Below, one piece after another: positions 1 through 8,521 of a DNA stretch of 64,000 nucleotides. Every line of letters starts with the position of its first letter. Positions within the stretch are counted from its first letter, which is position 1. Made by a program: the position numbers and the translations under genes. The notes beneath the pieces are model-generated. The model was not told the DNA's origin. It did not search any database and worked only from the letters and a program-made list of their open reading frames with translations. This DNA is from Desulforhopalus singaporensis (GTDB lineage: Bacteria; Desulfobacterota; Desulfobulbia; Desulfobulbales; Desulfocapsaceae). The DNA lies in the NCBI RefSeq assembly GCF_900104445.1, contig NZ_FNJI01000008.1, forward strand, positions 124,001 to 188,000, in the 5' to 3' direction.

Positions 1-1065
1 CTGGCGGGGATAGGTCTGGGAGGTGCGATACCGAACGGACTTGCAATTGCCTCAGAATATGCTCCAGCAAAATCCCGATCATTTATTGTGGCCACGATGT
101 ATGCCGGGATGCCAGCAGGTGCCATGACGGGCGGCTTTGCAGCTGCGTACATCATCCCCAATATGGGTTGGCAGCATATGTATTATCTCGGCGGCTGGGC
201 TCCGATTGTGTTGGGGTGCTTTATTGCGCCTTTGCTACCTGAATCCCTGGAATTTCTTGCTTCGCGCGGCAAGCTGGGTGACCAGGAGAAAATTCGTTCC
301 ATCGTCGCTAAAATATCCCCTGATATAATCTGCAATGGTCCTGTCAGGTTCATCAACACCGTTGCTGTTAAGCCAGGTGTGCCAATCAAACGGCTCTTCA
401 CTGAAGGTCGTGCGGCAACAACTCTACTGTTGTGGATTGTGTGTAGCGGCGCACTCTACCTGCTATGGGTTTTGAACACTTGGTCACCGACATTACTTAA
501 AAACAGCGGCGCAACGGTTCAGCAATACAGTTTCGCCTATTCACTGCTCTGTTTCGGGGCAATGATTTCGTCACTGTTTGTGGGATGGACAATGGATAGA
601 ATCAATCCGTTCCGGGTGTTGCAAACAGGTTTTGTGTTTGCAGCATTTAGCCTTATTGCATTTGGAATCGGTGCCGAAAGCGGGTCTTTTGCTGTCATCG
701 CGATTCTATCAGTAGTTTGCGGAATATTTATCAATGGCAGTCAGACGGGGACCCTCGCTGTTGCAACACTCTCGTACCCTGCAGATATCAGGGCCACAGC
801 TATTGGCTGGGCATATGCGGTAGCTAAGATAGGTGCCATGATGGCACCTGTGGCTGGTGGCTACATGCTTGCGGCAGAATGGCCAGTGACGAAAATATGC
901 AGCGCCAATGCCCTCATGGGATTCTTTACGGCTGTAATGGTGTTTCTCCTTCATTACCAACTTTCCGGAAGGTGTTTTACGACCTCTGCCAATGAGGAAG
1001 AACAACTGCGTGTTCTAACAAGAGAGGTCGGCGCACAGGTCGTCAAGCAGGTATCGGATAACTGA
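1..1065 (+). CDS. MFS transporter, aromatic acid:H+ symporter-like (5' end outside window)
   Basis: This is the C-terminal part, about 354 residues, of an inner-membrane secondary transporter. The frame is open from base 1 and no start is visible, so the gene begins upstream. Seen: successive hydrophobic segments, with the stretch GLGGAIPNGLAIASEYAP followed by MYAGMPAGAMTGG, a pattern typical of the AAHS family (PcaK/BenK-like transporters for benzoate, protocatechuate and related acids, usually about 440 residues). The charged MDRINPFRV loop fits the second-half MFS signature. It ends 54 bases before the electron-transfer oxidoreductase gene on the same strand, so it may feed the catabolic genes that follow. 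The substrate is inferred only from family resemblance; another carboxylic acid is equally possible. Confidence 0.8.
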   Translation: MAGIGLGGAIPNGLAIASEYAPAKSRSFIVATMYAGMPAGAMTGGFAAAYIIPNMGWQHMYYLGGWAPIVLGCFIAPLLPESLEFLASRGKLGDQEKIRSIVAKISPDIICNGPVRFINTVAVKPGVPIKRLFTEGRAATTLLLWIVCSGALYLLWVLNTWSPTLLKNSGATVQQYSFAYSLLCFGAMISSLFVGWTMDRINPFRVLQTGFVFAAFSLIAFGIGAESGSFAVIAILSVVCGIFINGSQTGTLAVATLSYPADIRATAIGWAYAVAKIGAMMAPVAGGYMLAAEWPVTKICSANALMGFFTAVMVFLLHYQLSGRCFTTSANEEEQLRVLTREVGAQVVKQVSDN

Positions 1066-1119
1066 TCAGGGTATCGGACATGAGACATGGAAAAAATGAG
1101 AAATTGAAAAGAGGACAAG

Positions 1120-3108
1120 ATGGAAGCAAGTCGTGAAATCTATTGGAATGTCGGACATGGAATCGTAACTCTTTTGCCGATGTACCTGCTTGCCGTTTTT
1201 GGATTGGCATGCATGGCCATAGGGCTCTTGAAAAGAATCAAGGTTTATAAAACGGGCCTTCCGATGAACAGAAAAGATCAACCGGGAAAGAGACTTCTTT
1301 GCACTCTGCAGACCGCTCTTCTGCAAAAACGGGTGACCTCTCCTCTTCTCCCTGGACTCTTCCACGGTCTTTTTTTCTGGAGTTTTCTTATCCTGTTCAT
1401 CGGAACCGCTCTGATCGTTCTTCAGGCTGACTTTACCGATCTTTTCTGGGACATAAAGTTTCTTGAAGGGTCTTTTTACAAACTGTTCTCTCTGGTGCTT
1501 GATCTGGCTGGCATTCTGGCGGTGGTGCTGCTCATCGCACTGCTCGTTCGTCGATTTGTAATATTGAGACATAGCATCAATGAAGACAGGGAACAGCTGT
1601 TCATGCATGTTCTCATGTTGCTCATCCTGGTCACTGGCTTTCTTATAGAGGGTTTCCGCATGGCGGTAACCGAGTTGGGCACCCCCCTGGCGTCCTGGTC
1701 GCCGGTGGGGCTATTTATAGCAACCATTTTTTCAGGGGCAAAAGAACAGTCAATGCTCCTTCTGCATAAATTCACCTGGTGGATCCATCTGCTGCTTGTC
1801 ATTGGTTTTATAGCTGCTATTCCATTTACTAAGTTTCGTCACATCGTCACTACTGCCTCTAATTATTTTTTCAAAGACCTTGGTCCAAAAGGGAAATTAA
1901 TCAATCTCGACCTCGAGGATGAAAATAAGGAAACCTTTGGCGCAGTGGCTGTAACAGATCTGGCATGGAAGGATATTTTAGATGCTGATGCGTGTACCAC
2001 GTGCGAGAGGTGTCAGGACAGGTGTCCGGCGTACAACACCCAGAAACCTCTTTCCCCCATGCAGGTGGTTTCTCAGATTGGGGATGCCGCATTTACAAAA
2101 CCGGATCAGAACCTGATTGACAAAATAGGCAAGGATGCATTGTGGTCTTGTACGACCTGTGGGGCATGTCAGGAAATTTGTCCTGCATCAATAGAGCACG
2201 TACGCAAGATTGTCGATCTGAGAAGATCCTTGGTGTTGATGGAAGGTGAATTCCCAGGCGATGAAGTCATGACGGCAATGGAACAGACAGAAGTGAACGG
2301 TAACCCGCTCGGTATGGGCTATGCAGGACGAGGCGACTGGGCAGCCGATCTGGAGGTACCAACTCTGGCCGAGAATCCGGAGGTTGATGCTCTGTATTTT
2401 GTTGGCTGTTACGGCTCTTTTGATAAACGAAATATCAGGGTGGCACAAAGTTTTGTCAAGCTTTGCAAGGCCGCAGGGATCAAGCTGGCTATTCTTGGTA
2501 AAGAGGAGAAGTGCTGTGGTGAACCAATGCGGAAGATGGGCAATGAGTATCTCTACCAGACACTGGCCCAGGAAAATATAGAGCTGATTAAATCGTACGG
2601 TATCAAACACATAGTTACCACCTGTCCACACTGTTTTAACACCTTGAGCAAGGATTATGCAGACTTGGGTCTGGAGGGAGTGGCTATAGATCATTACACG
2701 GTTTTTCTCGATGAACTCATTGCTGAAGGAAGTCTGGACATCGCCGCTGACAATTTTTCATGCACATATCACGATTCATGCTACCTCGGCAGACACAATG
2801 AGATATATGAACCACCAAGGTCACTGTTGCAACATGCGGGAGCCTCGCTGGTAGAAATGGAGCGTAGCGGAAGTGAGGCGTTTTGCTGCAGCGCCGGAGG
2901 GGGCCGGATTATGGCTGAAGAAAAGCTTGGTGAACGTATCAATATAAAACGGGCGAAAATGGCAGCTGATCTTGATACAGGTCTCCTGGTATCAAACTGT
3001 CCTTTTTGCCTTACGATGTTTGAAGATGGTATCAAAGGTGCTGAGTTAGAGAATAAACTAGAGCCGAAAGATATCGCCGAAATTCTTGTCGAACGGGTGA
3101 AACATTAA
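1120..3108 (+). CDS. Membrane-anchored Fe-S oxidoreductase, probable ETF:menaquinone oxidoreductase
   Basis: A 662-residue protein, probably the membrane acceptor of electrons from EtfAB, handing them to menaquinone. Seen: an N-terminal third with about five membrane segments (resembling the NarI/HdrE cytochrome-type domain), two ferredoxin-like cluster motifs, CTTCERCQDRCP near residue 291 and CTTCGACQEICP near 344, then two cysteine-rich CCG-type domains (KCCGEP near 464 and CPHC near 501; CCSAGGG near 588 and NCPFC near 625). This domain order matches the HdrD-like/DUF224 Fe-S oxidoreductases encoded beside etfBA in syntrophic and sulfate-reducing bacteria. The start is supported by a GAGGA ribosome site. 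The etfB and etfA genes follow on the same strand. The function is inferred from architecture and neighbours. Confidence 0.87.
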   Translation: MEASREIYWNVGHGIVTLLPMYLLAVFGLACMAIGLLKRIKVYKTGLPMNRKDQPGKRLLCTLQTALLQKRVTSPLLPGLFHGLFFWSFLILFIGTALIVLQADFTDLFWDIKFLEGSFYKLFSLVLDLAGILAVVLLIALLVRRFVILRHSINEDREQLFMHVLMLLILVTGFLIEGFRMAVTELGTPLASWSPVGLFIATIFSGAKEQSMLLLHKFTWWIHLLLVIGFIAAIPFTKFRHIVTTASNYFFKDLGPKGKLINLDLEDENKETFGAVAVTDLAWKDILDADACTTCERCQDRCPAYNTQKPLSPMQVVSQIGDAAFTKPDQNLIDKIGKDALWSCTTCGACQEICPASIEHVRKIVDLRRSLVLMEGEFPGDEVMTAMEQTEVNGNPLGMGYAGRGDWAADLEVPTLAENPEVDALYFVGCYGSFDKRNIRVAQSFVKLCKAAGIKLAILGKEEKCCGEPMRKMGNEYLYQTLAQENIELIKSYGIKHIVTTCPHCFNTLSKDYADLGLEGVAIDHYTVFLDELIAEGSLDIAADNFSCTYHDSCYLGRHNEIYEPPRSLLQHAGASLVEMERSGSEAFCCSAGGGRIMAEEKLGERINIKRAKMAADLDTGLLVSNCPFCLTMFEDGIKGAELENKLEPKDIAEILVERVKH

Positions 3109-3205
3109 ACAAAACCGCTCAGATAAGTCCATTTTGAGATGAGACGTTTTCAAATTATCGGTTTTTGCTAAAAACCTGGTAGCAATATCATTTGAGGAGA
3201 CAAAT

Positions 3206-3976
3206 ATGAAACTGCTCGTATGTATGAAACAAGTTCCTGATATGGAGTCAAAATTCCAGATTGACGGCAACGGTACATGGTACAGCCTCGAGGACCTTGC
3301 CTGGCGCATGAACGAGTATGACGAATACAGTGTTGAACAGGCCGTCTTGATAAAGGAGCAGCTCGGTGACGTCGATGTTACGGTACTTTCGATTGGCTCA
3401 GATAAGGTTAAAGAGACCATGAAAAAGGCACTTGCTATGGGCTGTGACCGGGGCGTTCATATTGATGATGCGAATGTCTTTACCCGTGAGCCGTATGAGA
3501 TCGCAGGAATTATCGCTGAATTTGCAAAAGATAAAGGTTTCGACGTCATCCTTACTGGTATGCAGTCCCAGGACAGGGGGAGTGGACAAGTGGGGCTTCT
3601 GGTCGCAGAGATGCTTGATATAGCGTCTGTTTCCACAATTGTCTCCTGTTGCTGTACAAGCGAGGATGTTGAAGTTGCCCGTGAACTGGAAGGAGGTATC
3701 AAAGCGAAGATCAAAGTGAAGCTTCCCGCCTTACTGACCTGTCAGCTCGGTCTCAATGTTCCCCGCTATCCAACCCTGCCAAACATCATGAAGGCCAAGA
3801 AAAAAGAACTTCTCACACTTCCTGGAGAAGACTTCCTGCAGGTTGCTCCAAGGATGACAACGGAAGCGATGTTTATACCAGAGAAAAAAGCCGGGGGAAT
3901 CATTCTGGAAGGCGATGAAAATGAACTGGCTGACAAGCTGATAGCGATTCTCAAAGAAAAAACTGCTGTACTGTGA
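3206..3976 (+). CDS. etfB: Electron transfer flavoprotein beta subunit
   Basis: This 256-residue protein is the small ETF subunit. With EtfA it accepts electrons from acyl-CoA dehydrogenases in the cytoplasm. Seen: the start MKLLVCMKQVPD and the NEYDEYSVEQA segment are characteristic, as is the TGMQSQDRGSGQVG loop in the nucleotide-binding fold. The length is normal for the family. A strong TGAGGAG ribosome site precedes the ATG. The gene sits 97 bases after the Fe-S oxidoreductase and ends at the edge of etfA, so the three genes form one electron-transfer unit. The direct adjacency to a membrane oxidoreductase argues for a quinone-linked ETF rather than a bifurcating one, but this is inference. 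Confidence 0.95.
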   Translation: MKLLVCMKQVPDMESKFQIDGNGTWYSLEDLAWRMNEYDEYSVEQAVLIKEQLGDVDVTVLSIGSDKVKETMKKALAMGCDRGVHIDDANVFTREPYEIAGIIAEFAKDKGFDVILTGMQSQDRGSGQVGLLVAEMLDIASVSTIVSCCCTSEDVEVARELEGGIKAKIKVKLPALLTCQLGLNVPRYPTLPNIMKAKKKELLTLPGEDFLQVAPRMTTEAMFIPEKKAGGIILEGDENELADKLIAILKEKTAVL

Positions 3977-3987
3977 TGGAGGGAAAT

Positions 3988-4905
3988 ATGAAACTATTAC
4001 TTGTTGCTGAGTACAGAGAAGGGAAAATACTGGATACTTATGGAGAGTTGCTTGGCTTTGCCCAAAAACTTAATGCTGAAAGCTCCATGGTTCTGGTCGG
4101 TGCAGCGGACAGTCTGCCGTCTTTTGATGGAAAACTTTATCTTGCGGATGTTGCCACGCATGGTGAGTCCAATGCAGATGTTCACAAGCAGGTGGTGCTG
4201 GACGTGGTTTCCAGGGAAAATCCGGATATGGTGGTGCTCTGCCATTCTTCCTACGGTTGGGATCTTGCCCCAAGGATTGCCTATCAATTGAAGGCGGCCC
4301 AGGTTTCTGAGGTTGTTGATATTCAGGATGGAAAGCTCGTGGTACCTGTATGTAATGCAAAATTGCGTCGGACATTGGTTCCCGGAAGTGCGCTTACCGT
4401 GGCAACCATCCAGTCTGGTGCTTTTGCAGCGCCTGAATTGGCGGGTGCAGCGCCAAGGGTGGAATCGATTGAGGTCTCTACAGACGGAAGTTATACATTT
4501 CTTGGCTATGAAGAGGCTACGGAAGGTGGGGTCGATCTTACTAAGGCAGATATTATTGTAAGCGCAGGACGGGGCGTCGGGAAAGCGGACAATGTAGGTC
4601 TCGTCATTGATCTTGCCAAGGCTCTTGGTGGTGAGTATGCAGCATCCAGGCCGGTTGTGGATTCTGAATGGGTTGCCCATGAACGTCAGGTTGGAACAAC
4701 GGGCCAGACAGTGGCGCCGAAATTGTATATAGCCTGTGGTATTTCTGGTGCCATACAGCACCTTGCCGGAATGAAAAAGTCAGATTTCATAGTTGCGATT
4801 AACACCGATCGTGACGCACCCATTGCAGAAGAGGCGGATGCCCTGGTGATAGCTGATCTTTTGCAGTTTGTTCCGATCTTGACAGAAAAAATACAATCCC
4901 TTTAA
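3988..4905 (+). CDS. etfA: Electron transfer flavoprotein alpha subunit
   Basis: This is the large, FAD-binding ETF subunit, about 305 residues. Seen: the C-terminal FAD domain carries SAGRGVGKADNVG, RPVVDSEWVAHERQVGTTG, YIACGISGAIQHLAGM and INTDRDAPIAEEAD, which are the usual EtfA signatures. I place the start at ATG 3988 (MKLLLVAEY) because GGAGGG lies just ahead of it. An in-frame GTG at 3973 and ATG at 3976 overlap the etfB stop and could also be used, giving up to five extra residues. The overlap or tight spacing implies translational coupling with etfB. EtfA and EtfB form the heterodimer that would serve all the acyl-CoA dehydrogenases in this window. Confidence 0.95.
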   Translation: MKLLLVAEYREGKILDTYGELLGFAQKLNAESSMVLVGAADSLPSFDGKLYLADVATHGESNADVHKQVVLDVVSRENPDMVVLCHSSYGWDLAPRIAYQLKAAQVSEVVDIQDGKLVVPVCNAKLRRTLVPGSALTVATIQSGAFAAPELAGAAPRVESIEVSTDGSYTFLGYEEATEGGVDLTKADIIVSAGRGVGKADNVGLVIDLAKALGGEYAASRPVVDSEWVAHERQVGTTGQTVAPKLYIACGISGAIQHLAGMKKSDFIVAINTDRDAPIAEEADALVIADLLQFVPILTEKIQSL

Positions 4906-5190
4906 GGGGGGCTCGGGGTTTTCTTATATGAGGAAATCCCGGGTTGATTTGGGTATACTAGTAGGGAGACCTGAAAAACAGGATAGTGTTTGCGAATTTG
5001 AAGAGCTTTTAAAATTTCCCCGCAGATTTAAAAGCGATTCTGTTGAGGATACAATTCTTGATGCAGGCATGAAGTAGAGTGGTTAAGTAAGGTTATCAAG
5101 GTCTCCTTCGTATACAGGGAGATTCCGACCCGAGAAGTACGGCCGGATTATCAGCGTGTTTTCAAGCTGTTTGAATTCTTTTATCGAATT
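4906..5190 (+). pseudogene. Intergenic stretch with two out-of-frame coding-like fragments (possible gene remnant)
   Basis: There is no intact gene here, but two stretches read like protein. One runs from ATG 4928 to TAG 5077 (49 codons, including CEFEELLKFPRRFKSD) and has no ribosome site. The other is open from 5062 to 5190, in a different frame and without a start codon. It reads IPTREVRPDYQRVFKLFEFF and runs directly into the frame of the following CoA ligase. The simplest reading is debris of one or two decayed genes; the second fragment vaguely resembles the C-terminal end of FGGY-type kinases, a weak impression only. Alternatively the first fragment is a genuine small protein. Confidence 0.35.
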
Positions 5191-6765
5191 ATGCAGATGA
5201 AAAAAGCACAGACTGTCAAGACAATACTGGCACGGGGATGCAGATACGGAGGCAACAAACCAGCTCTGGTTTCCGAAGGGACATCATACTCTTTCAACAC
5301 CTTACAACAACGGGTGAAAAAACTGGCCAACGGGTTCCTCGATCTCGGTTTACACAAAGGGGATCGGGTGGCGATACTGAGTAAAAACAGTGTGGTAGTT
5401 GCGGAATCGTATCTGAGTGTTCCATCGGCAGGGTTGGTGCTGGTTGTTCTGAATTACCGGTTTTCCCCTAAAGAACTTCTGGCGGTATTAATCGATTCTT
5501 CCCCACAGGTGTTGCTGGTATCTGAAGATTACCTTGAACTTGTTCGGCAACTTGAGGACAAACTTTCTTTTATCAAATGGTTTGTTCATGTTGACGGGAA
5601 CCATAATGTTTCAGGTAAATGGACGCATTATTCAACAATCCTTTCTAGAGGTGTTGAAAAACAAATTCCCGTAGATGTTGCCAATGGTGATCTGGCGGCC
5701 TTGATGTACACCAGTGGAACAACGGGCACACCCAAGGGTTGTATGATTACCCACCAGAACCTGTTTCATGCCGGCCATAGCCTGTCGGTTGAGATGGACA
5801 TGACTGATACTGATGTTGGTCTCGTACCGGTTCCCCTCTTTCACGCTTCAGGGCAATGTCTGTTGCTGACCTGCGTATACAGTGGTTGTACAGCTGTAAT
5901 TCAACCATGTTGGGATATTGGCAACTTCGTAAATCTCGTTACAGAGTACAAGGTTACCGCAACGATGCTTGCTACGCCAATGGTTACCAGTCTTGTTGCT
6001 GTATCAGAAGGTGAGCGTGATCGTATTGTTTCCCTGAAAAAAGTACTTTTTGCAGGAGCACCAGCGTCTGCTGTTATCTGGGCGAGGGCGATTGAAAGAT
6101 TTGGAAATATCTTTATTCACGGTTTTGGTACCACAGAAACCGTGGGCTCCATCTCAATACTTCAACTCGACGACTTGCAGCATGCCCTAGATTCAGGATA
6201 TTCGGACATTCTTAAATCCTGCGGCAGAGGGTATATGGACATGGAAGTAGAAATCGTTGACGAATCGCGAAAAAAACGTGTCGCTCCTCTCACAATTGGT
6301 GAAGTGCGAGTCCGCGGTAAAGGAGTCTCCAGGGGCTACTGGAGAAAACCGAAAGAGACCCGGCGAGCGTTTGTTGATGAATGGTTCTATACCGAAGACC
6401 TTGCCGTTGTCGATGAGAGAGGATTCATATCAATTGTCGGCAGAATGAAGGACATGATTATTTCAGGAGCGGAAAATGTTTTCCCAGCTGAAGTTGAAAA
6501 TATCCTTCAGAAGCACCCTGCCGTATACCAGGCCGCCGTTATCGGTATAGCTGATGAAAAATGGGGTGAAGCAGTCACCGCATATATCCAGCTGAAAGCA
6601 GGAAAATCAACTGACGCCGAGAGCATAATAAACTTTTGTAAGCAGGAAATTGCATCGTATAAGGCTCCCAAATCCATCCACTTTGTCGATCAGCTCCCTT
6701 TAAGTGCAACAGGCAAGATTTTAAAGGGGAAACTGAAAGGCGCAGTTCATAATTTCGCACTGTAG
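5191..6765 (+). CDS. AMP-forming acyl-CoA ligase
   Basis: This 524-residue ANL-family enzyme activates a carboxylic acid with ATP and CoA, releasing AMP and pyrophosphate. Seen: the phosphate-binding loop MYTSGTTGTPKG near residue 173, GFGTTET near 312, the hinge motif EDLAVVDERGFISIVGRMKD near 408-427, and the C-terminal catalytic lysine in LSATGKILKGKLK. Length and motif order match class I acyl-CoA synthetases of the fatty-acid/aromatic-acid branch. The start could be ATG 5191 or ATG 5197; neither has a good ribosome site. Upstream sequence is open in the same frame, apparently as non-coding remnant. The acid substrate cannot be read from the sequence; the neighbouring aromatic-acid-type transporter and CoA-transferase cluster suggest a dedicated catabolic role. 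Confidence 0.88.
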   Translation: MQMKKAQTVKTILARGCRYGGNKPALVSEGTSYSFNTLQQRVKKLANGFLDLGLHKGDRVAILSKNSVVVAESYLSVPSAGLVLVVLNYRFSPKELLAVLIDSSPQVLLVSEDYLELVRQLEDKLSFIKWFVHVDGNHNVSGKWTHYSTILSRGVEKQIPVDVANGDLAALMYTSGTTGTPKGCMITHQNLFHAGHSLSVEMDMTDTDVGLVPVPLFHASGQCLLLTCVYSGCTAVIQPCWDIGNFVNLVTEYKVTATMLATPMVTSLVAVSEGERDRIVSLKKVLFAGAPASAVIWARAIERFGNIFIHGFGTTETVGSISILQLDDLQHALDSGYSDILKSCGRGYMDMEVEIVDESRKKRVAPLTIGEVRVRGKGVSRGYWRKPKETRRAFVDEWFYTEDLAVVDERGFISIVGRMKDMIISGAENVFPAEVENILQKHPAVYQAAVIGIADEKWGEAVTAYIQLKAGKSTDAESIINFCKQEIASYKAPKSIHFVDQLPLSATGKILKGKLKGAVHNFAL

Positions 6766-6966
6766 ATCTCGTTATTTACACGTAAAACGATAGTCGCTTC
6801 ATGTCCACTATGTGTCGGTTGTTCTTCACCGGCACATCTCTCAATCTAAAAAGTAGCTATTATATAGCTTTCATGTCCCTGTTGTCTACGTCTTGATATT
6901 ATTCATATAATCTCTTGAAAGCAGCTGTGACGGCATAAATTCTGCAAAATTATCCTGAATATTTCC

Positions 6967-7024
6967 TTGACAACATTGTAGCTACAATATAACTATAAAC
7001 TACAAAGAAGCTATATTGTAACTA
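6967..7024 (+). promoter_or_regulatory. Candidate promoter with palindromic operator upstream of the CoA-transferase cluster
   Basis: In the 349-base gap before the CoA-transferase gene lies a perfect -35 TTGACA (6967-6972), followed by TATAAC (6988-6993, short 15-base spacing) or TATAAA (6994-6999, 21-base spacing). Overlapping it is a perfect 12-base palindrome TTGTAGCTACAA (6976-6987). A larger imperfect inverted repeat has arms TAGCTACAATATAAC (6979-6993) and GCTATATTGTAACTA (7010-7024), matching at 13 of 15 positions. The odd promoter spacing together with the dyad suggests a regulated promoter. The regulator is not identifiable here. The rest of the gap (6766-6966) holds nothing I recognise. 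Confidence 0.55.
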
Positions 7025-7114
7025 TAGCGTCTAGGTTGATTTTTGCTGACCGACCTGGAGCTTGCACAATAACGAATCAAGCACAGGCAAATTTCTACAA
7101 TGGAGGCCAGACAA

Positions 7115-8443
7115 ATGGAAAGATGGCAGAACGTTGAGCGAGTACCCGCACCGGCAATAGTTCCTGAATATGGAGGTCTCGCCGGCATGAGAGTCCTGAT
7201 GACCGGAAGCGTTGTTGCAGCACCGTTTGCCGCAAGTTTTATGGCGGAACACGGAGCGGAAGTAATACATGTGGAGCGACCAAAAATCGGAGATGCTTTT
7301 CGCGGTCAAGCCCCGGTTATTACGAATAGCAAAGACGGGGACAAGCAGTTCGATCTTGCAGGACCAGATGTGGCTCCACATGAAAAAGTCAGTACGGGCT
7401 GGATTCAAGAAGGCCGGAACAAGTTAAGCCTTACTCTCGAACTCAATCTGAACATTCCGGAATCAAAAGATATCTTCCTTTCTCTTATTAAAAACTGCGA
7501 TGTCTGGGTTGAAAACATGGTTTGGGTTGAAAAGCTGGGCATCACCGAATCGATGTTGTTTGAAGTAAATCCCAAATTGGTCATTGCTCATATAAGCGGT
7601 TTCGGGCGTCCCCAGTTCGGAGGTGTAGAAGAAGAGTGTAACCGACCTTCTTACGATGCAATTGGCCAGGCGGAGAGCGGTTGGATGCATCTCAACGGGT
7701 ACGAGGATCGTGCACCGTCTCTGGGTGCAATGTTCGTCAATGATTATGTCAGCGCCATGTTCTGTGTCAGCGGAATTCTGGTTGCCTACATCAATGCACA
7801 AAAGACAGGAAAGGGTCAGGCTGTGGATGTGTCTCAGGCTGAGTGTATGAGTAAATGTCTTGGCGATACCTTCGTCAACTACTTTACCCTTGGAATGGTT
7901 AAGAAGCGTGCCGGCAATAAAATACCGATCTTCCAGCCGGCTAATCTCTTCAAAACAAAGGACAATTATCTGTTTATCGGCGCTTTTGGTCCCGCAGTAT
8001 ATAACCGTGCACTTCAAGCAATGGATATTGATACAGATATTTACTCACACAAAAAGGCTGGCGGTTCCCGTGAGGCAGTTAACTCTGAGCTTGGCCTGGA
8101 AGTTAACCGGCTCATTGAAGAGTGGATGCTGCAACGAACTTCAGAGGAAGCTGCCAATCATCTCAAAAGCAAAAAAGTGCCCTGCGGGATACCGAGAACA
8201 GCAGAAGATCTCGCAAACAGTGAGCATTACAAAAAGAGGGGCAACTGGATCCAATACGAAGATGAAACATTAGGTGAGACCGTAACAGCTTATGGATTTG
8301 CGCCAAAGATGAGCAGTACTCCACAAAAGGTTTGGCGCGGTGGGCCGCGACTTGGTCAGGACACTGATACGATTCTTAGGAAAATCGTCGGATACAGCGA
8401 AGATGAGATCATTGCCCTCAAAGGCAAGGGAATTATCGACTGA
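7115..8443 (+). CDS. Class III (CaiB/BaiF family) CoA-transferase
   Basis: This 442-residue family III CoA-transferase moves CoA between two acids without ATP. Seen: an N-terminal segment GLAGMRVLMTGSVVAAPF and HGAEVIHVERP, the central LVIAHISGFG, a VNDYVSA segment near residue 209 that carries the presumed catalytic aspartate, and a C-terminus ending W-RGGPRLGQDTDTIL and GYSEDEIIALKGKG. The tail and the IAHxSGFG stretch look closest to E. coli CaiB (gamma-butyrobetaine/carnitine CoA-transferase). The start is set at ATG 7115 because TGGAGG sits eight bases before it; an in-frame ATG at 7100 overlaps that site and is less likely. It is the first gene of a seven-gene same-strand run. The substrate is unknown; a carnitine-like betaine, aryl acid or hydroxy acid are all possible. 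Confidence 0.88.
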   Translation: MERWQNVERVPAPAIVPEYGGLAGMRVLMTGSVVAAPFAASFMAEHGAEVIHVERPKIGDAFRGQAPVITNSKDGDKQFDLAGPDVAPHEKVSTGWIQEGRNKLSLTLELNLNIPESKDIFLSLIKNCDVWVENMVWVEKLGITESMLFEVNPKLVIAHISGFGRPQFGGVEEECNRPSYDAIGQAESGWMHLNGYEDRAPSLGAMFVNDYVSAMFCVSGILVAYINAQKTGKGQAVDVSQAECMSKCLGDTFVNYFTLGMVKKRAGNKIPIFQPANLFKTKDNYLFIGAFGPAVYNRALQAMDIDTDIYSHKKAGGSREAVNSELGLEVNRLIEEWMLQRTSEEAANHLKSKKVPCGIPRTAEDLANSEHYKKRGNWIQYEDETLGETVTAYGFAPKMSSTPQKVWRGGPRLGQDTDTILRKIVGYSEDEIIALKGKGIID

Positions 8444-8521
8444 CCGATACCACTGAAAAATCTGAGTTCGGCTTAGGCCGGACAAGGAACAACCATAATC
8501 AACATTACAAAGAGAATAGTC

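Noticed and set aside
3997-4761. Minus-strand open frame of 254 codons opposite etfA
   Set aside because: Shadow of a certain gene; no motif or start signal.
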